Part shown: piece by piece, positions 36,764 through 45,203 of the stretch
How the letters are laid out: each line of letters opens with the position of its first letter
How positions within the stretch are numbered: the stretch's first letter is position 1
Source of the DNA: Muribaculaceae bacterium
GTDB lineage: Bacteria; Bacteroidota; Bacteroidia; Bacteroidales; Muribaculaceae
Assembly (NCBI GenBank): GCA_017473615.1
Contig: JAFUKL010000004.1
Location: 17,420-81,419 of the forward strand
Length of the DNA: 64,000 nt
Reading direction: 5' to 3'
Translations under genes and position numbers: made by a program
Notes under the pieces: model-generated
What the model saw: only the letters and a program-made list of their open reading frames with translations
What the model was told of the DNA's origin: nothing
Database searches by the model: none

Positions 36764-37420
36764 ATGAACGCAACTATCAACGATTATAACCAAGAGGAAC
36801 TCACCGGACGTGATGCACGCTTATGGAAGGAGTGGAAAGAGCTTGACATGTTATGTGCAAAGCGTAAAGCTACAGCCTCCAATCCTCGCCGTCCATCGCT
36901 GTCGTATATAATCCGTAGGAAGAATGTTCTTGGGCTTCCTACGGAATATGAAATATGGTATCGAGTGAAATCTATCGTGGGAGTGAAAGGAGACACGACT
37001 CCTCGCGAGCCTGTATTCGGCTATCTACACAAGATGAGTATTGTGCTTCCCAACAATTATCCATCAGCCGACGGAAATCCTATATTTACTTTCCGCACCG
37101 ATATATGGCATCCCAATATCCGATCTTCAGGAGGTTTTAAAGGGCATGTATGTCTCACTATAAAGGAGATGGGCGTATTGGCATCGTTGAAGGACTTGGT
37201 GCTGCGTGTAGAGCAGTATTTGAAGTACCAGCTTTACCATGCGCAAAACACTTATCCTTATCCTGAAGACCAAAATGTGGCGGAATGGGTGCGAGAGGAA
37301 GGCGAACCTAACGGCTGGGTGAGATTCGGTCAGGACAAGCCTGAACAGGAAGATACTCCCCCCGTAGTAAGTAAAAAAGATACAGATAAAGGATTAACTA
37401 TAAATTTAAAGACAATATGA
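36764..37420 (+). CDS. E2-like ubiquitin-conjugating enzyme
   Basis: 218 residues with a UBC fold. Diagnostic residues are LPNNYP (95-100, equivalent to the FPxxYP element), HPN at 116-118 (IWHPNI) and catalytic Cys130 in GHVCLT. Helices follow (SLKDLVLRVEQYLKY), and the C-terminal ~35 residues are charged and disordered-looking. E2 enzymes accept the Ubl from E1 as a thioester and pass it to substrate. No membrane helix. The stop overlaps the next start by 4 nt. Confidence 0.9.
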   Translation: MNATINDYNQEELTGRDARLWKEWKELDMLCAKRKATASNPRRPSLSYIIRRKNVLGLPTEYEIWYRVKSIVGVKGDTTPREPVFGYLHKMSIVLPNNYPSADGNPIFTFRTDIWHPNIRSSGGFKGHVCLTIKEMGVLASLKDLVLRVEQYLKYQLYHAQNTYPYPEDQNVAEWVREEGEPNGWVRFGQDKPEQEDTPPVVSKKDTDKGLTINLKTI

Positions 37421-38526
37421 AAAAAAGAATTTCAATATTATTTCTGTTGCTGTTGACAATGACTACAGTCTCTTTTGCTGATGTGCAGAAACATGTAAAA
37501 TTGGATAACGTTAAGAAGACAGGAGAACGTATAGTGTTTGATTATTTCGATATATGTTTGAAACTTACCGAAGATGCGAATGATTATATAAAAGTTGATG
37601 TGGATATAGAAAACACCGATGAAGAGAAAGGTATATTGCTTTTTGGTAGAGCCTATTCGGAAGATGAACTGAAAAAAAGGCAACCAAAGATTAAGTTCCA
37701 TAAGGATTTTTCAGGTTCTAAAGGCAAGAGAATTACTGACGCATACAGTCCTCATATCCGCAATAATATAGTTTATATAGAACCGGGTGAAAAAACTGAT
37801 TTATTGACAATGATCTTTGAAAATAAAGGAGGAGACGGAACATTGAATTTACCTGTTTATATGATTAATTATAAAGAGGGCAGGAATTCAGTGCCATTTG
37901 AAAAGAATGAGCTTGTTATATCAAAGGAAGAGAAAGTGGAGTTGGTAGTAGAGGTGGAAGTTAAACAAGAGCAAGGGCAAGAGCTGGAGCAGGAACAGGA
38001 AAAAGTTGATCCTAATATAGTCAGTGAATATAATAAGTTGAAAGCTGAATATGACACTGCATCTTTCTGTAACAACGAGGCTCATGAGCCTTCATTGGCT
38101 GAGCAAAAAATGGAATTTCAGAATAAGATAGATTCACTGAAAGAAAAAATAAACGATGAAATATCAGCCAAGACCCTTCTTACTGGAAGTTCGTTGTATG
38201 ATGAGTATGACGCATTGAAAAAGAGCTTGGATACGCTGGATCTATCCAAAAAAGAAAGTGATTGTGGCGAGCATGGAGAACCTAATGTACACTCCTGTTG
38301 GTTATGCAGTTCTTCGTTAGAACAGATGTATAAAAGTTTGGATAAAATCTATCAGGAAATATATAGCAGTCATGGTCAAGACCGTGAGGCTAAAAAAGAG
38401 AAGTATTATTATGATGTTCGTGGTATGTATAGATGTGCGCAACAACGTGAAGAATGGCAACATAGCGAATACAAGGATAAAATCGAAAAATTTTATAACA
38501 AGACTATGGAGTTCTACAAAAAATGA
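37417..38526 (+). CDS. Secreted coiled-coil protein with Cys/His cluster, unrecognised
   Basis: 369 residues with a signal peptide (VSFAD, ~1-21). Residues ~25-170 look beta-rich (YIKVDVDIENTDEE, IVYIEPGEKTDLL). An acidic/Gln-rich segment near 180-200 (EQGQELEQEQEK) leads to a long helical region with heptad-like spacing. A Cys/His group sits near 283-297 (CGEH and HSCWLC), possibly a metal site or disulfides. Coupled by ATGA overlap to the E2 gene. Function unknown; probably a periplasmic partner of the membrane-bound JAB and RING proteins. Confidence 0.75.
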   Translation: MKKRISILFLLLLTMTTVSFADVQKHVKLDNVKKTGERIVFDYFDICLKLTEDANDYIKVDVDIENTDEEKGILLFGRAYSEDELKKRQPKIKFHKDFSGSKGKRITDAYSPHIRNNIVYIEPGEKTDLLTMIFENKGGDGTLNLPVYMINYKEGRNSVPFEKNELVISKEEKVELVVEVEVKQEQGQELEQEQEKVDPNIVSEYNKLKAEYDTASFCNNEAHEPSLAEQKMEFQNKIDSLKEKINDEISAKTLLTGSSLYDEYDALKKSLDTLDLSKKESDCGEHGEPNVHSCWLCSSSLEQMYKSLDKIYQEIYSSHGQDREAKKEKYYYDVRGMYRCAQQREEWQHSEYKDKIEKFYNKTMEFYKK

Positions 38527-38588
38527 TTAACTGATTATGCATAATATTATTTTATCATATACCAATAAAAACGAAAAAACTATCTGAT

Positions 38589-40679
38589 ATGGATATGAAA
38601 ATTTTAGTCAGGAGATGCTTAATAAGTATTCTGATGATGAATGTTTTTGTGCCTCTCTTTGCGGATATAGATTGGAGGGATGTAGTAATAGAAAAAGATT
38701 TAAAATCAGACTCTGTAATAAGAGTTAAGAGCATAAAAAATAATAGTGATAATGATATAAAAATAATATTAAGAGATCACAATAACGATGTCTGCTATGA
38801 GGTTGAAATCCTCAAAGGTGAAAGTAAAACAATAAATAAGGAATGTAGCAGAATAGATGCTAATACATCAAGCGTTAACACTTCCTTGTGGAATAAAAAA
38901 AAGACAAAGGAAGAATGGGATAAGGAACATCCTGTAGCTCGTGATGAGAAAATTAAAGAAAAGAAAGAAGCTGAAGAAAAAAAGGAGGAAGAGAAAAAAG
39001 AAAACCCGGTTGTTCCTATAGATCCAAATCCAGATCCGATAAAAGAGGAGGTAAGCGGGGAGGATGTTATCAAAGATTACAAGAATGAACTTGAAAAAGA
39101 TTCTTTATTGTCTCTTTCAGCAATAGATAATGATAAGAATATAATTAATTCTATCGGTAAATCGGAAGATAAGGTTGCATACATAGATCACCATAACCTA
39201 AAAGGTTACATTAAAGAAAAATCTGAGGAATTAACAAAGCAATATACGGATGAAGAGATAGAGACAAAAGCCGATCTTTTCTTAAAACGTTATGATTATA
39301 AGATAAAAAGCGATTTCAATTGTAAGGATAGTATAAAGAGTATCATAAAAGAACGGTTGGAAATGCGTAAAGCGACTATCGATCAGTTAAAGAATTTGAT
39401 TGATACCGTAGACCGAAACAAGGAAACAAATAATTATTTACCGATAGGTATCGGTGTCATAGTAGTTCTTGTGGGATTGATTGCATGGATAATACTATTA
39501 GCCAAGAAGAAAAAAGATGGGCGTAAACAGGATAATATTCAGCAATCACCGGATACAGGCTTGTCACCGGCTATAGTTGTGAAAAAAACTACTTCAACGG
39601 TGTTGAAAGAGCAAAGTATCGAGAATGTCGTGAATAATAAAGCCTATTACAAAATCGAGTGTTCTGAATTTTGTGATGATTCGGCGGTAAAAAGCATATA
39701 TATCAAGAATACGTGCATAAAGGCAATCTATAATATGTATGCCGATGATTTGAGAAATCCCAATAATCCCAAGGAAGACGGCTGTATGGTTCTCGGTCGC
39801 TGGATTTGCGATGAAGTGGAAAAAGAATATTACGTATCATTGGAAGAAATCGTATTGCCGGGCAATGATGCTGTATTCAAGGAATATGAATTGAACTTCG
39901 GAGGAAAAATCAAGTTGAGAGTTGCCGAAAAATTACGCAAGTTGCGTAAGGAATCCAATTTGCAATACGACTTGACCTGCTGGGTACACTCACATCCGGG
40001 ATTAGGTGTTTTCTTCAGTAACTCCGACTCCGGTGTGCAGATGCAGCTCAAGCATCCCACACATCCTAATTTCCTTATTGCGATAGTGGTGGATATACTC
40101 ACACCGCAACAGGAGTTCGGAATATTCACATTCAAGCACGACTCTACTATTAATTCCAAGAATGATTTGAAGAAGATGTATTCTTTAGAGGAATTATATA
40201 AATGGGCAATAGAAAGCGAGCGATTCTCTTATAAACCGGAGGACTATTATAATTCATTGTCTAAGGCAGACCGGGTAAATGACAATTGCCGGAGCATAAT
40301 GCTAAGTAACGGTGCCATTATCGATATATCTTCACTTGTAACCGGAAGAAATACAGGATTATCGGGGTTGGCATACGGCTATGAGTTGCGTAATAACGGA
40401 AAGACCGAATTGATAATCAACTCAATATCCAAGAGCGAGAATGCCAACGGCGATGATTTATTAGGATGCTTTGTTATTGGAACACATTGCGACATGCAAA
40501 CGATAAGAAATGTGATGTCGAAATATGCCGGAGAGATAAGATTTGTAATGTTCTATTCCATGCCGGAAGAAACCGTTACACTCATTCCGGTGATAAACAA
40601 TCAAATGAGCATGGATTCGAAATATTTTGCAGAAGAAAAATTAGAAGATTTAAAGATATGGACAAGACGAAAAAGATGA
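38589..40679 (+). CDS. Membrane-anchored JAB/JAMM-domain peptidase
   Basis: 696 residues. An N-terminal signal-like segment (~5-25) leads to a ~260-residue extracytoplasmic part with a Lys/Glu-rich stretch (~105-140). One membrane helix spans ~284-305. The cytoplasmic JAB domain (~370-520) has the full JAMM signature: Glu396 in KEDGCM, and HSHPGLGVFFSNSD giving His467, His469 and Asp480 (HxHx10D). A second ~150-residue region follows. JAMM peptidases remove Ubls from targets; since the Ubl here already ends in Gly, deconjugation is the likely role. The start could also be the Met at codon 3. The stop overlaps the RING gene start. Confidence 0.9.
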   Translation: MDMKILVRRCLISILMMNVFVPLFADIDWRDVVIEKDLKSDSVIRVKSIKNNSDNDIKIILRDHNNDVCYEVEILKGESKTINKECSRIDANTSSVNTSLWNKKKTKEEWDKEHPVARDEKIKEKKEAEEKKEEEKKENPVVPIDPNPDPIKEEVSGEDVIKDYKNELEKDSLLSLSAIDNDKNIINSIGKSEDKVAYIDHHNLKGYIKEKSEELTKQYTDEEIETKADLFLKRYDYKIKSDFNCKDSIKSIIKERLEMRKATIDQLKNLIDTVDRNKETNNYLPIGIGVIVVLVGLIAWIILLAKKKKDGRKQDNIQQSPDTGLSPAIVVKKTTSTVLKEQSIENVVNNKAYYKIECSEFCDDSAVKSIYIKNTCIKAIYNMYADDLRNPNNPKEDGCMVLGRWICDEVEKEYYVSLEEIVLPGNDAVFKEYELNFGGKIKLRVAEKLRKLRKESNLQYDLTCWVHSHPGLGVFFSNSDSGVQMQLKHPTHPNFLIAIVVDILTPQQEFGIFTFKHDSTINSKNDLKKMYSLEELYKWAIESERFSYKPEDYYNSLSKADRVNDNCRSIMLSNGAIIDISSLVTGRNTGLSGLAYGYELRNNGKTELIINSISKSENANGDDLLGCFVIGTHCDMQTIRNVMSKYAGEIRFVMFYSMPEETVTLIPVINNQMSMDSKYFAEEKLEDLKIWTRRKR

Positions 40680-43066
40680 TTTCTAAAGTATTGGCGGTAA
40701 TAGTGATGCTGTTAGGCGCAACCGGCATACTTCAGGCACAAAAAGTAGAAAAAATAGAGTTTTGTGACAAGCATTATGAGTATAAACCCGGAAAGGACAG
40801 TATTACATTATTCTTTAACTTGCTGGATTCAACAGGCAACCATGTCAAAATATCAGGAAATGATATAAAATTAGGAGATAATTTTGACATAAAAGAGGAC
40901 GGAGAGTATATTAATCCGGAAAATTCCAAAATAACGGTTTTAAGTTCCGGACAACGTATTTCTGCCGAATATACCTTTTCTGTTCTTGTGGATTTGACAA
41001 TACCGCAAAGCGGGAAAGATGATATTTATAAAACAATCAGGAAATTGGTTGACAGTGCTCCTGACAGTTGTGTGTATTTGTCGTTTTTCGGTGATGAAGT
41101 ATCGGAAAGCCGTGTTGTGACTAAGGCTAACTATAAGGAATTTAAGAATAACTTTGAGAAAAAGGCTGAAAACAAATATTTTTATAGCGGATTGTATGCT
41201 AAATTGCTTGAGTTTGGTAAATCTGAAGTGTTTGAAGACAGCGTAAGAGCAGAGACCGGATACAAGAAAAACACAAAAATTGCCGATAGAGCTGAATCAA
41301 ATAAAGAGAAGAATATACTGTTTGTGTTTACCGAGGGAGGGAATGATCCTACGGAAGAGGATTTGAGTTTTATTGAAGTGACCGGTTTTCAGGGAGATTT
41401 GTCACATATAGCTCCCAAAGTCGTGGCTTTGTATTATACTGAAGAAAATGAAGAACCAAATATCAAGAAGACTTTAGAGGGTATATGCAAACCGCGAAAT
41501 ATTACGGGAGACATAATAAAGGAACGTGAGGGAAAATATCTGCCTGCTAATGAAATGGAGGATATTCTGAAAAACTTTGAGGAGGTCGTAAATGATGCTA
41601 TGTATGATTATGCGTTTACCTATAAGGTGGTCGGTTCTAAGAATTATTCAGGTAAAGTCGGATATGAGGCTGAATGGAAAAACAATATAATCGGTTCAGG
41701 TGAATTCTCGGTAGGTACAGCCGAAAGGTCATGGCCTATAAGAGTGGAGGATACCGGTGATATCGCATTAAAGTATCTTTATGCTTTGCTTATCACGTTA
41801 GGAACCATTGCATTTTTCTTTATAGTAACAAAGATACTTGTACCGTATATACGGTTTAAGTCATTTTCTCTGAAATATTACAAAAGGTACGTTCCTGAAG
41901 CAAATGTTTCAAGACGAATATGTCATTATTGCAAGCAGGATATTCAACCGGGTCAATATGTGGTAATGAAGTGTAAACACATTATGCACGTATTTTGTTG
42001 GCAACAGAATGGTTATAAATGTGCCGAGTACGGGCAAAATTGTAAAACCGGGATTCAAAGTCACATAGAGTGGAGTGGTCTGTTCAGTCTTAATTCAATA
42101 AAAGATTGTGGACAATCCATTTCGGGTATCATAGCCGGATTTATCAGTTGGATTTGTTATGAGATTTTTGGAGGAGGCTTATTGGATGTTATATCAACGC
42201 ATATAGTAGAACTTTTTTATAGCAGTAAGATAGAAAACGGAACTTTATTTACTGATTGTGTGACTAAGACTTCTGCGTTTTTGATTATCGGAATATTGTT
42301 GGGATTCTTCTTATCACTGATTTTCAGAAGTAATGATGAATATAAGAAGAAAGATTTCAAGGTGTGGTGCAAGATACTCGGATTGTCGATACTGACCGGT
42401 GTCATCGGAATGATTGCTTTTGCATTGGGTGCTAACATAATGTGTTTACTCTTGTCTGCAACAGAGATGACATACATCCCATGGTATTGCTCATTGCCTG
42501 CTTATATATTGTTCTCTATAAGCGTATCATTGGCTTTGACAATAAAATCCACCATTCCTGTGAAGAGCGCATTGCTTGGCGGTTTATGCTCGGCACTGAT
42601 AGGCTTTATCGTCTTATATTGCTCAAGCTATGCCGGTAACACAAGCGGTAGGATGAATATGCTGTTGGATTTCATTATATATGGCGGCGGTCTGGGCGCT
42701 TCGTTGGTTACGGTAAGAATGCTCGCAGAAAAATATTTCTTGGTTATTCAAAACGGAGTCAGAGCCGGTCAAAAGATACCTATACATAAATGGATGAATG
42801 CAACCGGCGGTGGAAACAAAGTCACAATAGGAATGACCGGGGAGTGTGAAATCCAAATGAATTGGGAGAAGAGTAATAAAGTAGCTAAGGAACACGCTCA
42901 ATTATTTATCGATTACGATAAGCAATTGCCTATGCTGAAACCGTTGGCGGCAGGAGTGGTTTTCAATACCCGTGCCGAATTGCCTGTAGGTAAGCCGTCG
43001 GTATTGTCTAACGGAGACAATTTCAAGATAGGTGATACAATTTTCTTATATCAAGAAACCGAATAA
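40676..43066 (+). CDS. vWA - membrane - RING-H2-like - multi-pass - FHA-like protein (candidate E3)
   Basis: 796 residues from the ATG at 40676 (ATGA overlap with the JAB stop; 40658 is also in frame). Signal peptide ~1-22. A vWA-like domain spans ~99-260 (FSVLVDLTIPQSG, LFVFTEGGND) with a degenerate metal site. Membrane helix ~368-388. A RING-type cluster follows: C416, C419, C433, H435, H438, C441, C449 and C456, an H2 arrangement with a wider last pair. About six further membrane spans (~480-685) and a C-terminal FHA-like region (~705-795: VTIGMTGECEIQM, AKEHAQL, LSNGDNFKIGDTIF). RING and FHA parts would face the cytoplasm, vWA the periplasm. RING proteins act as E3 ligases. Direct proof is lacking. 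Confidence 0.82.
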   Translation: MISKVLAVIVMLLGATGILQAQKVEKIEFCDKHYEYKPGKDSITLFFNLLDSTGNHVKISGNDIKLGDNFDIKEDGEYINPENSKITVLSSGQRISAEYTFSVLVDLTIPQSGKDDIYKTIRKLVDSAPDSCVYLSFFGDEVSESRVVTKANYKEFKNNFEKKAENKYFYSGLYAKLLEFGKSEVFEDSVRAETGYKKNTKIADRAESNKEKNILFVFTEGGNDPTEEDLSFIEVTGFQGDLSHIAPKVVALYYTEENEEPNIKKTLEGICKPRNITGDIIKEREGKYLPANEMEDILKNFEEVVNDAMYDYAFTYKVVGSKNYSGKVGYEAEWKNNIIGSGEFSVGTAERSWPIRVEDTGDIALKYLYALLITLGTIAFFFIVTKILVPYIRFKSFSLKYYKRYVPEANVSRRICHYCKQDIQPGQYVVMKCKHIMHVFCWQQNGYKCAEYGQNCKTGIQSHIEWSGLFSLNSIKDCGQSISGIIAGFISWICYEIFGGGLLDVISTHIVELFYSSKIENGTLFTDCVTKTSAFLIIGILLGFFLSLIFRSNDEYKKKDFKVWCKILGLSILTGVIGMIAFALGANIMCLLLSATEMTYIPWYCSLPAYILFSISVSLALTIKSTIPVKSALLGGLCSALIGFIVLYCSSYAGNTSGRMNMLLDFIIYGGGLGASLVTVRMLAEKYFLVIQNGVRAGQKIPIHKWMNATGGGNKVTIGMTGECEIQMNWEKSNKVAKEHAQLFIDYDKQLPMLKPLAAGVVFNTRAELPVGKPSVLSNGDNFKIGDTIFLYQETE

Positions 43067-43090
43067 ATAACATAATTAAAAATTATCAAA

Positions 43091-43846
43091 ATGAAAAAAA
43101 TTATTTTATCAGCTATCCTGTTTGCAGCAGCAGTTGCCGGATATGCACAAAGACCAGACAAATTAGAAATAGGACCGTATGAAGTGGAATATTTTGGTGA
43201 AGGGGATTATAAAGCTCGTCTTCGCAAAGGCATAGACCTTTATAAGTATTTTGATTTGAAAAGGGATACGGTAATCAAAAAGAACGTAATCATGCCAAAT
43301 CCTAAATCTGAATCCAACCCTGTAAAGTGTGGCATTCAAGCAAGTGTATTCATGAGTTTGCCGAGATTTGCCGTAAGCGGAAATTCTAATATGTTTGGTG
43401 TAAGCGGAAGCTGGAAACAACAATTCGGTAAAAAATACTATTGGAATGCCGGTTTATCATTGGGATATTTATATGGAGAATACAGCAGCCCGTCTTACAG
43501 AGAGGATGCCATGATAGAAGTAGGAATACCTCTTTCAGTGGAATTTGCCTGCTTGGATTACAAAAAATCATCGGTTTATGCAGGAATAGGGTTGACTCCT
43601 ACATTTTACAGCACATTAAAAGCAGATGAAATTGACGAAAACGGTGCAACGGTCAATGGCGAGAAAGATTCTGGCTTTTTAATCGCTCCGCGAGTGGATT
43701 TCGGTGGATATATACCGCTAAGCAAGCATATACTTCGTGTAGGTATATTCGCTGAATATAAGATAAATTGCTCAGGTGACGTGAATATTTATAAAGAAAG
43801 AATAGGCAGGGCATTTGTAGGAGCGAATGTCGGCATAATTTTCTGA
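43091..43846 (+). CDS. Outer-membrane beta-barrel-like protein
   Basis: 251 residues with a signal peptide (AGYAQ, ~1-19). The mature part ends in alternating strands (YYWNAGLSLGYLYG, SSVYAGIGLTPTFYS, RVDFGGYIPLSKHILRVGIFAEYKI, AFVGANVGIIF), as in small Bacteroidetes barrels. It lies between the RING gene and the E1 gene (24 and 22 bp gaps). It gives the conjugation half of the operon its own envelope protein. Confidence 0.78.
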   Translation: MKKIILSAILFAAAVAGYAQRPDKLEIGPYEVEYFGEGDYKARLRKGIDLYKYFDLKRDTVIKKNVIMPNPKSESNPVKCGIQASVFMSLPRFAVSGNSNMFGVSGSWKQQFGKKYYWNAGLSLGYLYGEYSSPSYREDAMIEVGIPLSVEFACLDYKKSSVYAGIGLTPTFYSTLKADEIDENGATVNGEKDSGFLIAPRVDFGGYIPLSKHILRVGIFAEYKINCSGDVNIYKERIGRAFVGANVGIIF

Positions 43847-43868
43847 TGCTGTAAAATAAAATTATCGG

Positions 43869-45080
43869 ATGCAGAAGAAAGAAACTTATGAATGGGGAGA
43901 AGGAGTGTACACACTCCTCTCCTGGTTCAAAAAAGAAAAAGTTAAAAACGCCCGGGTTTTGGTTGCCGGTGCGGGTGCTTTAGGCAACGAAGTTGTGAAA
44001 AATCTTGCATTATTCGGTATAGGTCATATCTATGTGGTGGACTTTGACCGAATAGAGATTTCAAACTTGACCCGTTCTGTCCTTTTCAGAGAAGAAGATG
44101 CGTATAACCATTCTTATAAATCGGAAATTGTAGCAAAACGGGCTATGGAAATTAACCCGCAGATAAAAGTTGTGCCGATAGTAGGCAACTTGTATTCCGA
44201 AGTAGGTTTTGGTCTGTATAAGTCGGTGGATGTTATTATAGGATGCCTTGACAGCCGTATTGCCCGGTATTATTTAAATAAATTAGCTATGCGTGCAGGC
44301 AAAACATGGATAGACGGCAGCATTGAGAATATGATCGGTGTCGTCAGGGTTTTTACCCCCGGAGTAAGCTGCTATGAATGCGGACTTTCTCGAGAGGAGT
44401 TTAATAACATCATGCTTAGGTTAGGTTGTGCCGATGTTGTAAGGATGCAGGAGAATGCGGGGCGTGTAGCAACAACGCCTATAAGTGCATCTATTATTGG
44501 AGCAATGCAGGTGCAGGAAGCAATGAAAATAATACATCTTTCCGCAGGTGAGACAGAGGAGGTTCCGTTCAAGACATTGCAAGGAAAGATGCTGAGATAT
44601 GAGGGCATGACAAATTCCGTGAATATATATAAATATGCTTCTTGGAAGAGTATTTGTCCTGCTCATGAAGAATGGAGCAATATAGTGAAAGCAGAAAGTC
44701 TGTCGGCAGAGGATACCGTTGACACCGTATTAAAGACATTGAAAAGTATTCTTAATGTTAATGCCTTAGAAATTAACATGAGGAATAACAAATTTATAGA
44801 TAAGATTGTATCGGATAAACCGGAAAAGGAATTTATGGTAAAAATTCCGGAGTCACAACTTGATGATTATATCGCAAATAATGAAGAACTGAGGAAGTTA
44901 AGTTATAAAACCATCTTCCATAAAGATTTCATTGAGAATATAGATGAGACATTCCCATATAAGGATATGTCGCTTAAGGATATAGGCATTCCGTTATTTG
45001 ATATAATGCAGGTTTCAACAGAAAAAGGTCAATATTTCGTAGAACTTACTAAGGACGCATCAGTATATAATTTGGCATAA
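43869..45080 (+). CDS. E1-like (ThiF/MoeB superfamily) Ubl-activating enzyme
   Basis: 403 residues. The adenylation domain has GAGALG at 34-39, VVDFD (Asp58 region), SNLTRS with Arg69, and IGCLDSR (catalytic Asp128). A zinc site is likely formed by C168/C171 (CYEC) and C263/H266 (CPAH). The segment LGCADVV to ATTPISASIIGAMQVQEA places candidate thioester Cys187 before the conserved TTP. The C-terminal ~130 residues form an extra domain (Ubl- or E2-binding, inferred). It closes the operon and is followed by a terminator at 45138-45178. It should activate the Ubl of 36412-36741. Confidence 0.93.
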   Translation: MQKKETYEWGEGVYTLLSWFKKEKVKNARVLVAGAGALGNEVVKNLALFGIGHIYVVDFDRIEISNLTRSVLFREEDAYNHSYKSEIVAKRAMEINPQIKVVPIVGNLYSEVGFGLYKSVDVIIGCLDSRIARYYLNKLAMRAGKTWIDGSIENMIGVVRVFTPGVSCYECGLSREEFNNIMLRLGCADVVRMQENAGRVATTPISASIIGAMQVQEAMKIIHLSAGETEEVPFKTLQGKMLRYEGMTNSVNIYKYASWKSICPAHEEWSNIVKAESLSAEDTVDTVLKTLKSILNVNALEINMRNNKFIDKIVSDKPEKEFMVKIPESQLDDYIANNEELRKLSYKTIFHKDFIENIDETFPYKDMSLKDIGIPLFDIMQVSTEKGQYFVELTKDASVYNLA

Positions 45081-45137
45081 TATGTTAAAGTCATTTCCTA
45101 AAAAATAAATATGAGCTAAATAAAAGGGCTCTAATAG

Positions 45138-45178
45138 AATCAGCCACTTAGTTTTTATTACTATGTGGCTGATTTTAT
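45138..45178 (+). terminator. Terminator at the end of the ubiquitin-like operon
   Basis: AATCAGCCAC (45138-45147) pairs with GTGGCTGATT (45165-45174) across a 17-nt loop and runs into a short T-rich tail. It lies about 60 bp after the E1 stop codon. Confidence 0.7.
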
Positions 45179-45203
45179 TGTTGAATACGTTTGTTTGGGG
45201 GGA

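Noticed and set aside
22288-45080. Type VI secretion, CBASS or classic phage-defence island
   Set aside because: FHA, kinase and phosphatase genes recall T6SS regulators, and E1/E2/JAB recall CBASS, but no T6SS structural gene, CD-NTase or phage-defence effector was seen in this stretch.
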